Source: Vibrio sp. 10N.286.49.B1 (GTDB lineage Bacteria; Pseudomonadota; Gammaproteobacteria; Enterobacterales; Vibrionaceae). From it: a stretch of 64,000 nt of DNA. The stretch is from positions 198,640-262,639 of the forward strand of contig NZ_MCUW01000010.1 in the NCBI RefSeq assembly GCF_002873335.1, read 5' to 3'. Shown here one piece after another: positions 54,551-63,711 of the stretch. The position numbers and the translations under genes are program-made. The notes beneath the pieces were generated by a model. That model was not told the origin of the DNA and searched no databases. It saw only the letters and a program-made list of their open reading frames with translations. How positions within the stretch are numbered: the stretch's first letter is position 1; every line of letters begins with the position of its first letter.

Positions 54551-55579
54551 GGTTTTGTTGCTGAATTCAGGCAAAGGGCAAACACTTGTTAAATTGTTCG
54601 TATTTTAAATGATATACTGAATTTGGGGCATACCTATCCCAGTTAGCTTATTGAGTACTTTGAGCATGGCGTAAGTCTCCCCAACTTGCGCGTTGTAATT
54701 GCGAAGCGTGAGTGAGGCTCCCATTATCTGCTTCACGCGATACATAGCGGTCTCAGATATTGAACGCTTATGACAACCATACTTCTGTTTCCACCTTTTG
54801 TGCGAGCCATATAGTTTTGGCAGCCAACCGCCAGATTACGTGGATGACCTTTTTCCCAGAAGGCTGCATAAGGGGACTGCTTTCCTAACCGTAATCGCCC
54901 TGTGGCACTCCCTAGGATCGCATGCGCCATCTCCGAGCTCTCCCTGAGTGAACGGCGTGTTTGTTTGAGCTGATTGGGGAGTACTTCCGCATCGGTCACT
55001 CCTGTTAATGTCAGTTCAGACGCGATAATTTCATGGGTATCAGTATCAAAAGCAAGATGGAGTTTACGCCAGACTCGACGCTTGCCATCGGTTCCATGCT
55101 TTTTTCTATTCGCCTTCACCTATACCTTGAGTCCAGTAGCATCAATGGCCAGATGCTGAATAGCACCTCGTGAAGAGGCTTTAAAGCAAAGCTCGACATC
55201 CTTAGCTCGGCGACTGATGCAAGAATAGTGAGAACAAACCAACGGGACGTTTGCCAATCTAAAAATGGAGTCGATGGATCCCCGTAGCGCCTTAAAAGGT
55301 AAGGAAAAGATGCGCTTTACCATGAGAGCAGTTGTGGTGGCCAAATTACTAAATAATCGTGGCCTACCACGTCTATTCTGTCTAGGTTGCTTCCACTCTG
55401 TTATCGCCTCTTAGTCAATCCAAAACGTGAGTGAACCTCGGTTAACTGGGGAGTTATTGTACTTGCGCCAGTTAGTAATTTTGTAGCGAGCCTTCGGCAT
55501 GAAATCAAAGTCAGTGAATGAATGTCCGTGATCTTATCGTAAGATTCTGATTTAGTTTACTCGATTTATGCACTACGCC
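54551..55579. mobile_element. IS5-family (IS903-group) insertion sequence, decayed
   Basis: About 1.03 kb. The left end GGTTTTGTTGCTGAATTC and the right end (complement of 55563-55579, GGCGTAGTGCATAAATC) both resemble the IS903 inverted repeat GGCTTTGTTGCATAAATC. The transposase inside is broken in several places. The length suits IS903 (about 1.06 kb). The flanking bases show no target duplication, so deletion or rearrangement followed insertion. Confidence 0.75.
54605..55500 (-). pseudogene. IS5/IS903-type transposase, inactivated
   Basis: The frame begins MPKARYKITNWRKYN at 55500 and continues RGSLTFWID, then meets a TAA stop before EAITEW. It runs on to AIDATGLKV with the first catalytic Asp, then TAG plus a shifted stretch where VYGEGEW would be expected. 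The middle part resumes at KHGTDGKRRVWRKLHLAFD. A single-base loss near 54820 shifts the rest; the C terminus LRNYNAQVGETYAMLKVLNK is in another frame and stops at 54605. At least three lesions, so it is dead. Confidence 0.85.
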
Positions 55580-55857
55580 TCTTGCCGAATGTGCTCAAAA
55601 TTTGGCCTGCCAAAAATATACATTGTTATACCATTTATTGCTAATGAAGCGTGCGATGGTTTGCTGTTGTGGTAATTCTGAGCGCAAATTGCACGTAATG
55701 TAACTAATAGTATGATTTTATTTGTTGAAATATGTTTACCATTTTGTGAGGTTTGGTGTTTTTTATAAAATTTAAGGTTGTATAAATATGTACCTGATCA
55801 AATTTTTGGATGGATTTTTTACTTCCGAAAGCGAAATGCTACTTTCGTCACGTTAAA

Positions 55858-55904
55858 TTGGGTTACCAATATTTAAACTTATCAACGTGAGTGTAACATT
55901 GGTT
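55858..55904 (+). promoter_or_regulatory. TTGGGTTACC/ATTGGTT pair upstream of the porin
   Basis: TTGGGTTACC (55858-55867), identical to the MFS element arm, and ATTGGTT (55898-55904) lie before the porin start, with GGTT cores 40 bp apart rather than 21. The wider gap 55580-55992 has no gene and is AT-rich. Confidence 0.4.
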
Positions 55905-55992
55905 AAGCAAACCCTTGCAAGTTTAACTGTAGTGTCTATCAGTGTCTTTTATAAGTAATCAATTAACTAACGATTTTAATGGGTAAATAAAA

Positions 55993-57450
55993 ATGAAAAG
56001 GAAATTTCTTTCACTTTCTCTTATCGCTGTTGCGGTAAGTAGCTTATGCGCACCAGCGGTGGCAAAAAATGCCACTAGAGATTTAGATGGTTTCAAATTT
56101 TCAGGTTTCGGCCGCGCCGCTGTCGGCGTTACGCAAGATCAGCTTGTGAGTAAAACCGCTGAGAAAGCACATAATGGCGTCAATATCATTCAAACGGCGG
56201 GTAACCCATATAAACCAACAGGTAAATTGGGTAACCAAGGAAGCCAAGCTGAACTTCATTTTGATTATGGTATTAGCCAAAATAATATGAACTGGGTTGT
56301 GCATACAAACCTTTTTACCGGTGCCAGTACTTATAACGATGATCCAACAAGACCAGCGTCAAATTACTTCTTTCTCGATGAATGGTGGGTTCATGGTACA
56401 GGTATTATAGATTCAAACCCGAATGCTGCGGTTTGGATGGGGAAACGTTATTACGGACGTTACGAAGCATCATTGAATGGATTTCAACATGTTAACCAAG
56501 ATGGTCTGGGTGGCGGTCTTGATAATTTCGATGTGGGTTTCGGTATGTTAAATCTTGCGGTTGTAAAGGATTCTTTCGGCGGCCCAACCAACGAGTTCTG
56601 CGAAGTAAAGGATATATGGGAACAATGTGCGGACGATTCGGTTGAAGGCTTCAGTGGTGGTAATGTTTCGTTTCTTACCAAGTTACACAGTATGCCCATT
56701 ACCGACAGCTTGAAAAGTGATGTGTTCTTCAACTACGGCCGCTATTTTGGCTCCGATGCCGATATGAAAGCTCATATTAGTGATGGAAATTATACGCGTT
56801 CTGCACGTGAAAATAACCCAGATTCATACCAATTGGGTTTGGCGCTCACACAAGGCGATCGAAGCGATTGGAACCGACTTCTTGTTCGTTATAGTAACAA
56901 AACCAGTACCTCAATGACGCAAAGTTGGTTGCATCGTCCAAGCTATCAAGTGGGTGGTTTTTTTGACGGTGTACAAGAAATTACTGATTCGGTTCGCTTA
57001 GCGTACATGCTTTCACATGAAACTGCGTCTTACGGTGATGATGTTAAAGATCTTAAAGTAAACCGAGCACTGCCTTATGAAAAAACGACATGGAACCAAG
57101 CAGCGGTTCGCGGTACTTATAGTTGGAGCAGCAAGTTCTCAACGGTACTTGAACTGGCTTATGACCAAATGGATTTTGAAGTCAACGCTAGAGGTGCAAC
57201 AACTGGAACAGACGGTACCAATTCTTCCGCAAAAGTAACGCTCGCTCAAGATATTCATCTAGGTAGTGGTTACTGGGACAGACCCGTTATTCGTCTGTTT
57301 GTTACGTACGGCCAACTCGATACTAATACTCTCGCATTCCAAAGCTACGGTACAGGTTCCGACTGGCAGGCGGGTTATAACCCATACATTACCGAATTGG
57401 GTAAGAGAGACGCGACAACTTTTGGCTTGATGTTTGAAACTTGGTGGTAA
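55993..57450 (+). CDS. LamB/maltoporin-family outer-membrane carbohydrate porin
   Basis: 485 residues. Signal peptide 1-24 (APAVA cleavage), then a beta-barrel with the maltoporin-type start FKFSGFGRAAVGV, KLGNQGSQAELHF, WMGKRYYGRYE and the C-terminal aromatic end GLMFETWW. The family forms trimers that pass maltodextrins and other sugars through a greasy slide. In this place it most likely passes agar oligosaccharides (inference). The upstream region shares a sequence arm with the GH16 and MFS promoters. A terminator follows. Confidence 0.9.
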   Translation: MKRKFLSLSLIAVAVSSLCAPAVAKNATRDLDGFKFSGFGRAAVGVTQDQLVSKTAEKAHNGVNIIQTAGNPYKPTGKLGNQGSQAELHFDYGISQNNMNWVVHTNLFTGASTYNDDPTRPASNYFFLDEWWVHGTGIIDSNPNAAVWMGKRYYGRYEASLNGFQHVNQDGLGGGLDNFDVGFGMLNLAVVKDSFGGPTNEFCEVKDIWEQCADDSVEGFSGGNVSFLTKLHSMPITDSLKSDVFFNYGRYFGSDADMKAHISDGNYTRSARENNPDSYQLGLALTQGDRSDWNRLLVRYSNKTSTSMTQSWLHRPSYQVGGFFDGVQEITDSVRLAYMLSHETASYGDDVKDLKVNRALPYEKTTWNQAAVRGTYSWSSKFSTVLELAYDQMDFEVNARGATTGTDGTNSSAKVTLAQDIHLGSGYWDRPVIRLFVTYGQLDTNTLAFQSYGTGSDWQAGYNPYITELGKRDATTFGLMFETWW

Positions 57451-57460
57451 TTTACCTGAG

Positions 57461-57482
57461 AGGCAACCTATTTAGGTTGCCT
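57461..57482 (+). terminator. Terminator-like hairpin after the porin gene
   Basis: A perfect 10-bp stem AGGCAACCTA/TAGGTTGCCT with a short loop, 10 bp past the stop. The remaining 440 bp to 57925 shows no gene. Confidence 0.7.
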
Positions 57483-57925
57483 TATTCAACATCGATGTTG
57501 AGTAATATTGCTTTTCTCAACAGTATTAAAAAAGAACAGAAGATTGATAGAGGTATGGATTGAATTGATTGTTATGATCATTTAGGAAGCTCTAAATTAG
57601 CTGCACTTAAGTGTTGTTATACGTTAGTGTCATGATGCAATTGCTTAGATGTTCTTCAATAGCATACCTGTAGCGTACAACAAGAACTTAGAAGTGATAA
57701 CTGATGGTCAGTAACAATAGTCTTCATATTGACGTGTTTTGAATTAGAGCGATTTTTTGAAAATAAAACGTAATTAACCTTTCATTCTATTATTTTATCG
57801 TATTCAAAATGATGGGTCTTAGATTAAATTATAACCAAATTATGCCACTTATTTAAGTGACATGAACTGCTAAGGTTAACTCGAGTCGCACTATTTAAAA
57901 ATGCTTATTATGAGCGGAGATCTAT

Positions 57926-58780
57926 ATGAAAAAAAGTAATTGTATAAATAGAATAGCAATAATACTGTTTGTTTTTTTGTTGCCGTTTAATTTGCATGCA
58001 GAAATAAAGACGCCTATGGTGTTTCCAGGCAAAGATAGTCTTATTTTAGAGCTTGTTGAACTGGCGCTTCAAAAAAGTGGTAAGTCACATACGGTTAACC
58101 ACGCTACTGAATATTTATCAGATGCAAGATTGGTGGAGGAAGTCCGCAATGGACATATCGATTTGATATGGGCTGGTGCATCTCAAGATCTACAAAATCA
58201 ATTGCAAGCAGTTAAAATACCAATTTTTAAAGGTCTTGCGGGATATCGAACCTTTGTTATTGAAAAAAACAGTCAATATAAGTTTGCAACTGTTAGAAAT
58301 ATCCATGATTTAAGAACCTTGAAAGCTGGGTTGGGGCGCTTTTGGTCAGATACTAAGATTTTAGAAGCAGCTCATTTAAACGTGATTAAACCAGTTAAGG
58401 CTGATAGTCTTTTTCATATGGTAGAAGGGGGACGTTTTGACTTTTTACCTCTTGGAGTCCATGAATCACGAGGTGTTGTGGAAGCCCAAGATGGTCTAAA
58501 TTTGGCGGTTGAAGATAACATTCTTTTGGTGTATCCATCGGCGATGTATTTTTACGTATCGAAACAAAATACAAGTCTCTTTCAAGACATTAATAACGGG
58601 TTGGAAATAGCGATAAAAGACGGCAGTTTTAACGAGATTTTTTATAACTCAGAGCTTATTAGAACTACATTTGAAACAAGTAAACTTACTGAAAGAGTTG
58701 TAATTAATATAGATAATCCATACTTGCCAAAAGATGCACCAATCGAGCGGAAAGAGCTTTGGTTAGATATTAATCGATAA
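57926..58780 (+). CDS. Periplasmic substrate-binding protein paired with an MCP
   Basis: 284 residues with a signal peptide (about 1-26, ending in LHA). The fold is that of small-solute binding proteins (SBP_bac_3-like), with an N-terminal LILELVELALQKSG helix and AGYRTFVIEKN in the hinge region. It has no membrane or ATPase partner but lies 15 bp before a chemoreceptor gene. The likely role is to bind a ligand and present it to the receptor. Ligand unknown; an amino acid, oligosaccharide or organic acid is possible. GGAG precedes the ATG. Confidence 0.78.
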   Translation: MKKSNCINRIAIILFVFLLPFNLHAEIKTPMVFPGKDSLILELVELALQKSGKSHTVNHATEYLSDARLVEEVRNGHIDLIWAGASQDLQNQLQAVKIPIFKGLAGYRTFVIEKNSQYKFATVRNIHDLRTLKAGLGRFWSDTKILEAAHLNVIKPVKADSLFHMVEGGRFDFLPLGVHESRGVVEAQDGLNLAVEDNILLVYPSAMYFYVSKQNTSLFQDINNGLEIAIKDGSFNEIFYNSELIRTTFETSKLTERVVINIDNPYLPKDAPIERKELWLDINR

Positions 58781-58795
58781 TGTAAGGGCGAATAA

Positions 58796-60274
58796 ATGAA
58801 TAATAGTTTAAGTAAAGCACTCTCAATTTTTCTTATAGTAGTCGGTTTTATTGGGATTTCTATTGGTGGCGGAGCCAGCTATTTTACGGTTAAAGATAGA
58901 TTAAATACCGATTACACTCAAGACGTGGAATCTACCGTTGGTTTGGCTGATGCGGCGTTGGTAGAAGCGATTTTTGCGTATGATTTTGAGCAAGCACAGG
59001 CTGTAACCGATGCTTTGATTAATTCTGAAATTTTGCGTTCTGTTGTTGTGGTTGATCAACGAGGAAAAGAGATATCTAGTTCCGGTATCTCAGTCAAAAA
59101 TTTGTCTAATACAGAGCATTCTGTTGTTCGTGGTGATGCAAAGATTGGTACTATTACCTTTCAATTTGATCCAGCAATTATTGGCCAAAGTATGCAAGAC
59201 GAAATGTTATTGATGATGTTTTCTATTGTCCTGGTGTTGGTGATGGTCGTAGTTAGCGTATACTTCTTTATGCGTTCAGTGGTTATTCAGCCTATCGATG
59301 ATGTGACTAATTCGCTGCATCGCCTGTCGACAGGTGATGCTGATTTGTCACAACGCATTTCGGTTAAAAGCAATAATGAAATTGGTCGGTTGACTAAGAA
59401 TTTTAACGATCTTATGGATAATCTGACCGATATGATTGGTAGTGTCGCCAATATTAGTGACAACATTAGCGATATTTCTAACACGTTGACTACGGTCGCA
59501 AGAAAGTCTCAAGACGATGCTCAATCTCAACAAGCATCAATGCAGACAGCGGCAACGTCACTTGAGGAAGTGAGCGTCACCGCAGAGGATGTATATCGCA
59601 ACGCTGAGGCAACACTGGCTAAGACTCAAGAGGCCATTAATTGTGTTGAAGAGGGTGGACGCTTAGTTGAGCAGAACGGCTCACTAGCGACAAGCCTTTC
59701 AGAGCAAATCAGCGAAACGTCACAGCGAATCGATGCTTTAATCCAATCTTCTTCTGACATTGGCTCTGTGGTTGAAGTGATATTAAGTATTGCAGAACAG
59801 ACAAACTTACTCGCATTGAATGCGGCAATTGAAGCGGCGAGAGCTGGTGACCAAGGGCGGGGTTTTGCTGTTGTCGCTGATGAAGTGAGAGCATTAGCTC
59901 AAAAAACGCAGAACTCCACATCAGAAATAGAAACTATTGTTTCGAGCTTACAATCTAATGCAAAAAGAGCAGCTGATTCGATGGATGCGAGTTTAGTATC
60001 ATCACAAGAGGTAACGGCTGCAGCGATAACGTTGTCAGCGAATTTACAGAAAATTTCGGTTGATATCGAGTCCATTAATAGTATGAATAGTGAAGTGGCG
60101 GTGGCGACAAAGCAACAAAGTGAGGTCACCAAAACCATCGCTATCAATATAGATGATTTAAATCAATTATCTTCATCTTTGTCGGCGAGTGCGACGGATG
60201 TAAATGCGAAAGTTGAAGAGATTCAAGTGGTTAACTGTGATTTGACCAGCAATATTGGTCGGTTTAATATGTAA
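58796..60274 (+). CDS. Methyl-accepting chemotaxis protein
   Basis: 492 residues. A first membrane segment at about 9-30, a short periplasmic domain of about 105 residues, a second segment at about 138-159, a HAMP domain at about 161-213 and the cytoplasmic signalling helix pair follow. The conserved tip (about 334-370) reads [20 protein letters not shown] followed by the [15 protein letters not shown] run. No C-terminal pentapeptide for CheR/CheB binding is seen. It is downstream of and probably co-transcribed with a periplasmic binding protein that may present its ligand. The periplasmic domain is too small for a large Cache fold. Confidence 0.92.
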   Translation: MNNSLSKALSIFLIVVGFIGISIGGGASYFTVKDRLNTDYTQDVESTVGLADAALVEAIFAYDFEQAQAVTDALINSEILRSVVVVDQRGKEISSSGISVKNLSNTEHSVVRGDAKIGTITFQFDPAIIGQSMQDEMLLMMFSIVLVLVMVVVSVYFFMRSVVIQPIDDVTNSLHRLSTGDADLSQRISVKSNNEIGRLTKNFNDLMDNLTDMIGSVANISDNISDISNTLTTVARKSQDDAQSQQASMQTAATSLEEVSVTAEDVYRNAEATLAKTQEAINCVEEGGRLVEQNGSLATSLSEQISETSQRIDALIQSSSDIGSVVEVILSIAEQTNLLALNAAIEAARAGDQGRGFAVVADEVRALAQKTQNSTSEIETIVSSLQSNAKRAADSMDASLVSSQEVTAAAITLSANLQKISVDIESINSMNSEVAVATKQQSEVTKTIAINIDDLNQLSSSLSASATDVNAKVEEIQVVNCDLTSNIGRFNM

Positions 60275-60367
60275 GAGTATATTACTTTTTACCTTCGTTA
60301 TGTGATGCTTTAAACATATGTAATAAGTAGATTAAAGGCTGGCTCGTTCTGATATGAGGTGATACTT

Positions 60368-60460
60368 TTAGTTAAACGCTCGATGGACATCATCGGGCGT
60401 TTTGTATTTTAGAACTGTGTTCGGCCTCTTTTTATTATAGGGCCTAACTGACTCGCAACT
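60368..60460 (-). pseudogene. IS3-family transposase C-terminal relic
   Basis: On the minus strand the frame VRPYNKKRPNTVLKYKTPDD followed by VHRAFN and a stop at 60368 is the classic end of IS3-type integrase-core transposases. Only about 30 residues remain; no start or left part is visible. Confidence 0.75.
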
Positions 60461-60512
60461 ATTTCCCAAGTTCCTGCTATTTGTAATAGTTAGCTTTGGG
60501 ACTGTTTTTTTC

Positions 60513-61870
60513 GTAAGCTCTCCATAAACCCCGCATTCTCATCACCACCCACGAATAATAAGATCAACTCTCCAACCCAAAGGATATTTGAAATGGCAAA
60601 ACGACGCACCAATAAAGAATGGTAAACTCTTATCGAGCGCTATGAGAGCAGCAATATCACTCAATGCACCTTCTGTGAACAGACAGAACTGAGCCTATTA
60701 GCCTGTCCACGTGCTTTGCGAAACTAAGCTATCTACAAGCAACAACACCGTCGACGCCAGTCGGCTTTGTTAGAGCCAAAGTCGTCGAAAAGACGTCAAA
60801 ATATCAGGCAGCCCAGCTACCAACAGCCAGCATGACTCCAACTTGCCTCTTTGTAGCGATGCATTATTCGTATTTACCAATAAACAACGCGATAAAATCA
60901 AAGTGTTGTACTGGTATAAAACGGGCTTTGCCCTATAGTATAGACAACTTGAAAAAGCCACGTGTAAGTGCCCTTCTACAGAGAAAAACCAGGTGTTTAC
61001 CCTAACTCAACTCGAGCTCGATAGACTGCTTTCAGGCTTCACGATTATCGGCCATAAACCCGTTATAATAAACGTCATGAAAAACACGCCAGATATCAAC
61101 CAGAAAGTCAAGATGTTGCCGAGCTACAAGCGATGGTAACAGTACTGATGTCGGAGGAAAATGACAGGAAATAAGAGCTTCAATCGCTGTTTGAACAACT
61201 CAAGCTTGCCTTCGGTCGCCAGTTCGTAAAACGCCCGGAAGTGTTAAAATCTTACGATGAATCACAAGGTGACGTCTTCAGCAGTCGAATGTGAAGCTGA
61301 TAAGGAAGACGAAATTGAGGTGACGATAACCACAACAACGAAGATGCGTGGTAACCGTAAACCTAGCCTCGTGAGGTTATCGAACTTGATTTAGACGACG
61401 ATGAGAAGCAGTACGCTTGGGGCAAGCATGGCCTGCATAGAATCGGTGAAGAGCGCAGCTAGAAACTAGAGTTCACGCCAGCAGTACTCAAAGCACTAAG
61501 TATGCTTGCCGCCAATGCGAGATAACCAAGGACAACATCAAAAGCCAGCCCTACAGAGCATCATTCCTAAGAGTTTCGCAACTGAAAGCTTAATGGCTAA
61601 CATCAACCTTAGTAAGTACCAATACGCGATGCCACTTTACTGGCAGGAATCATTATTTACACAATCAGGTATAGAGCTATCAAGTAACACTATGGCAAGT
61701 TGGTAGTTATCCAAGCGAAAAGTTCGCTCCGTTGTATGCAGCTTCGAGAGAGTACCTACTCAACCAGGTACTTAAGGCAGAGAAACAGTGTTTCATGTGG
61801 ATTTACTGTTTGGGAGTGGATTCCTCTAAAACACCAGTACCAAATGCGAACAATATCGCGCAATATGCTT
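60513..61870 (+). mobile_element. IS66-family element, heavily degenerate
   Basis: Pieces of all three IS66 genes appear in order. TnpA-like: MAKRRTNKEW then TAA, from ATG 60593. TnpB-like: DKIKVLYWYKTGFAL, a stop where Trp is expected, then YRQLEKATCKCP, around 60890-60980. TnpC-like: ELQSLFEQLKLAFGRQF (about 61180), EVIELDLDDDEKQYA (about 61375), YACRQC, and CFMWIYCLGVDSS near 61790. The left end GTAAGCTCTCCATAAACCCC at 60513 resembles an IS66 terminal repeat. Stops, shifts and internal deletions leave no intact gene. The right end was not found. Confidence 0.75.
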
Positions 61871-61883
61871 ATAAGGTGGATAA

Positions 61884-61915
61884 AAAACGCCCGATGAAAT
61901 AGAACTGGGCGTTTT
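61884..61915 (-). terminator. Intrinsic terminator of the aldehyde dehydrogenase gene
   Basis: A 9-bp stem AAAACGCCC/GGGCGTTTT with a 14-nt loop. On the minus strand it ends in a run of T. It lies 52 bp past the dehydrogenase stop. Confidence 0.82.
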
Positions 61916-61966
61916 AGTCATTAAGTGTCATTTAGATCGGAACGTGTTAATACGCTAGCTATCGAA

Positions 61967-63415
61967 TTACTTATAATTTAGATATACGGTTTTTTTCTGC
62001 AAGTAACCTTCAAGACCATGTTTACCGTCTTCTCCGCCAATACCTGAGCGTTTGAATCCAGTGTGGAATCCATTAAACAACTCGCCATTTGGTCGGTTGA
62101 TATAGATTTCGCCCACTTCTAGTTCATTAACCGCCTGCATAATCTTACTCATGTCGTTGGTGTAAACATAACCAGAAAGGCCTAGATCGATATCATTAGC
62201 ATATTCAAGAGCCTGTTCGAAGCTACTGACAGGCATGGCAGATACGATTGGTCCGAACGTCTCTTCCTTCATTATATCCATGTCGTTCGTTACATTAGTA
62301 ATAATGGTAGGTGAAAACCAAAACCCTTTATCAAATGCTGCGCCTTCTGGTTTACCACCGCCGAGTTCGATTGTGGCACCTTGTTCTTTTGCACGATTGA
62401 CCATACGAGTGAGGTTTTCAATCTCTCTGGCGTTCACTTTTGGACCAATATCCGTATCGCTGGCAAACGGGTCACCCACTTTGAGTGTTTTCGTTTTGGC
62501 GATAAATTTAGTCATAAAGTTATCGTAAATCGCTTCGTGAATATACATACGCTCGTTAGATGTGCAAATTTGTCCACAGTTGCCAAAACCTGATTTAACA
62601 GCCAAGTCGACTACGTGATCAACGTCAACGTCCGCAAGCACGATAAACGGTGCTTTACCGCCCAGTTCTAAGTTGAGCGCGGTAATATTCTTAGACGCAG
62701 AGCGATAAAGAATAGAGCCTACTTCAGAGCTGCCTGTTAACGTTACTAGCTTGGTGATTGGGTTGCGAACCAGTTCATCGCCGACTACGGCGCCTTCGCC
62801 AGAGATAATATTAACAACACCTTTTGGAAAATTGCATTCAGTGATGAGTTTAGAAAATTCCAATACTGCAAGGGGGGTATCTGCAGGAGGCATGATAACC
62901 ATAGTATTCCCAGTAACCAGTGCATTACCAAGTTTTCTTGCTGCAAGTGCTAATGGATAATTCCACGCGAGTAATCCAACAGTTACACCAAAGGGCACGC
63001 GTTGAATCCAGATTTGCTCGTCTTGATTTTCGCTGGTAATTATCTCACCTTCTATACGTCGAGCGGATTCCGCAGCATAACGAAGAAAACCAACAGAACC
63101 GGCGACTTCGCCACGAGCGTCACACAGTGTCTTACCTTGTTCAGTGGTTAAAAGCTTTGCAAACGACTCGGTGTGCTCCTCCAATTTGTCTGCTAATTTA
63201 GAAACATATTGCGCTCGAGTTTGTGCAGGGAGTTTTGCCCAAGCTTTAGAGGCTTTTTCGCTAGACTTCAGTGCTTTTTGTGCGTCTTCTCGTGTAGCTT
63301 TTGGCGCGTAACCCACGATGTCCTCGTTACTAGGGTTAATAACTTCAATAGTCTCTGAATCAGAAGCTGCTAACCACTGACCATCGATGTATAAATTGCT
63401 ATATAAAATAGGCAT
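61967..63415 (-). CDS. NAD(P)-dependent aldehyde dehydrogenase (AldA-like)
   Basis: About 482 residues of the ALDH superfamily. The active-site Glu is in NLELGGKAPFIV and the nucleophilic Cys in GNCGQICTSNER; FGVTVGLLAWNYPLALAARK and GFWFSPTIIT also fit. It looks like the lactaldehyde/glycolaldehyde (AldA) and succinate-semialdehyde branches. In agar-degrading vibrios an ALDH of this type oxidises 3,6-anhydro-L-galactose; that role is plausible here but not proven. ATG 63415 has AGGATT upstream. It is divergent from a FadR-type regulator across a 296-bp control region. Confidence 0.88.
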   Translation of the reverse strand: MPILYSNLYIDGQWLAASDSETIEVINPSNEDIVGYAPKATREDAQKALKSSEKASKAWAKLPAQTRAQYVSKLADKLEEHTESFAKLLTTEQGKTLCDARGEVAGSVGFLRYAAESARRIEGEIITSENQDEQIWIQRVPFGVTVGLLAWNYPLALAARKLGNALVTGNTMVIMPPADTPLAVLEFSKLITECNFPKGVVNIISGEGAVVGDELVRNPITKLVTLTGSSEVGSILYRSASKNITALNLELGGKAPFIVLADVDVDHVVDLAVKSGFGNCGQICTSNERMYIHEAIYDNFMTKFIAKTKTLKVGDPFASDTDIGPKVNAREIENLTRMVNRAKEQGATIELGGGKPEGAAFDKGFWFSPTIITNVTNDMDIMKEETFGPIVSAMPVSSFEQALEYANDIDLGLSGYVYTNDMSKIMQAVNELEVGEIYINRPNGELFNGFHTGFKRSGIGGEDGKHGLEGYLQKKTVYLNYK

Positions 63416-63500
63416 ATGAATCCTCGTCGAATACAAATAATATACATCTAATATAACTCAAACACAGCCATTGGCAAACCAAATCATTCTATTGGTAGAT

Positions 63501-63577
63501 GTATTTGTGATTTCACTAACGTATTGATACACTAGTTATATAGTGTGTACGGTTCTTAAGATGTATATCACAAATAC
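63501..63577. promoter_or_regulatory. Divergent control region with nested inverted repeats
   Basis: GTATTTGTGAT (63501-63511) and its exact complement ATCACAAATAC (63567-63577) flank a second dyad, ACACTA-N6-TAGTGT (63529-63546). The symmetrical layout between divergent ALDH and FadR-type genes fits operator sites. The rest of the 296-bp gap shows nothing else clear. Confidence 0.5.
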
Positions 63578-63711
63578 TGCAATAATGGATGAACTCAACA
63601 AATTTGTTGCGCTTTAATTACACTTTCTTGATAAAAAAAGCTGTAACTAGTGGTAAAGTACAGACTTACTATAAAATAGGTTGACCGAATTAACCTGACA
63701 ACCCTGGAAAA

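Noticed and set aside
55580..55588. Target-site duplication of the IS903-type element
   Set aside because: The nine bases on each side differ, so no duplication can be claimed.
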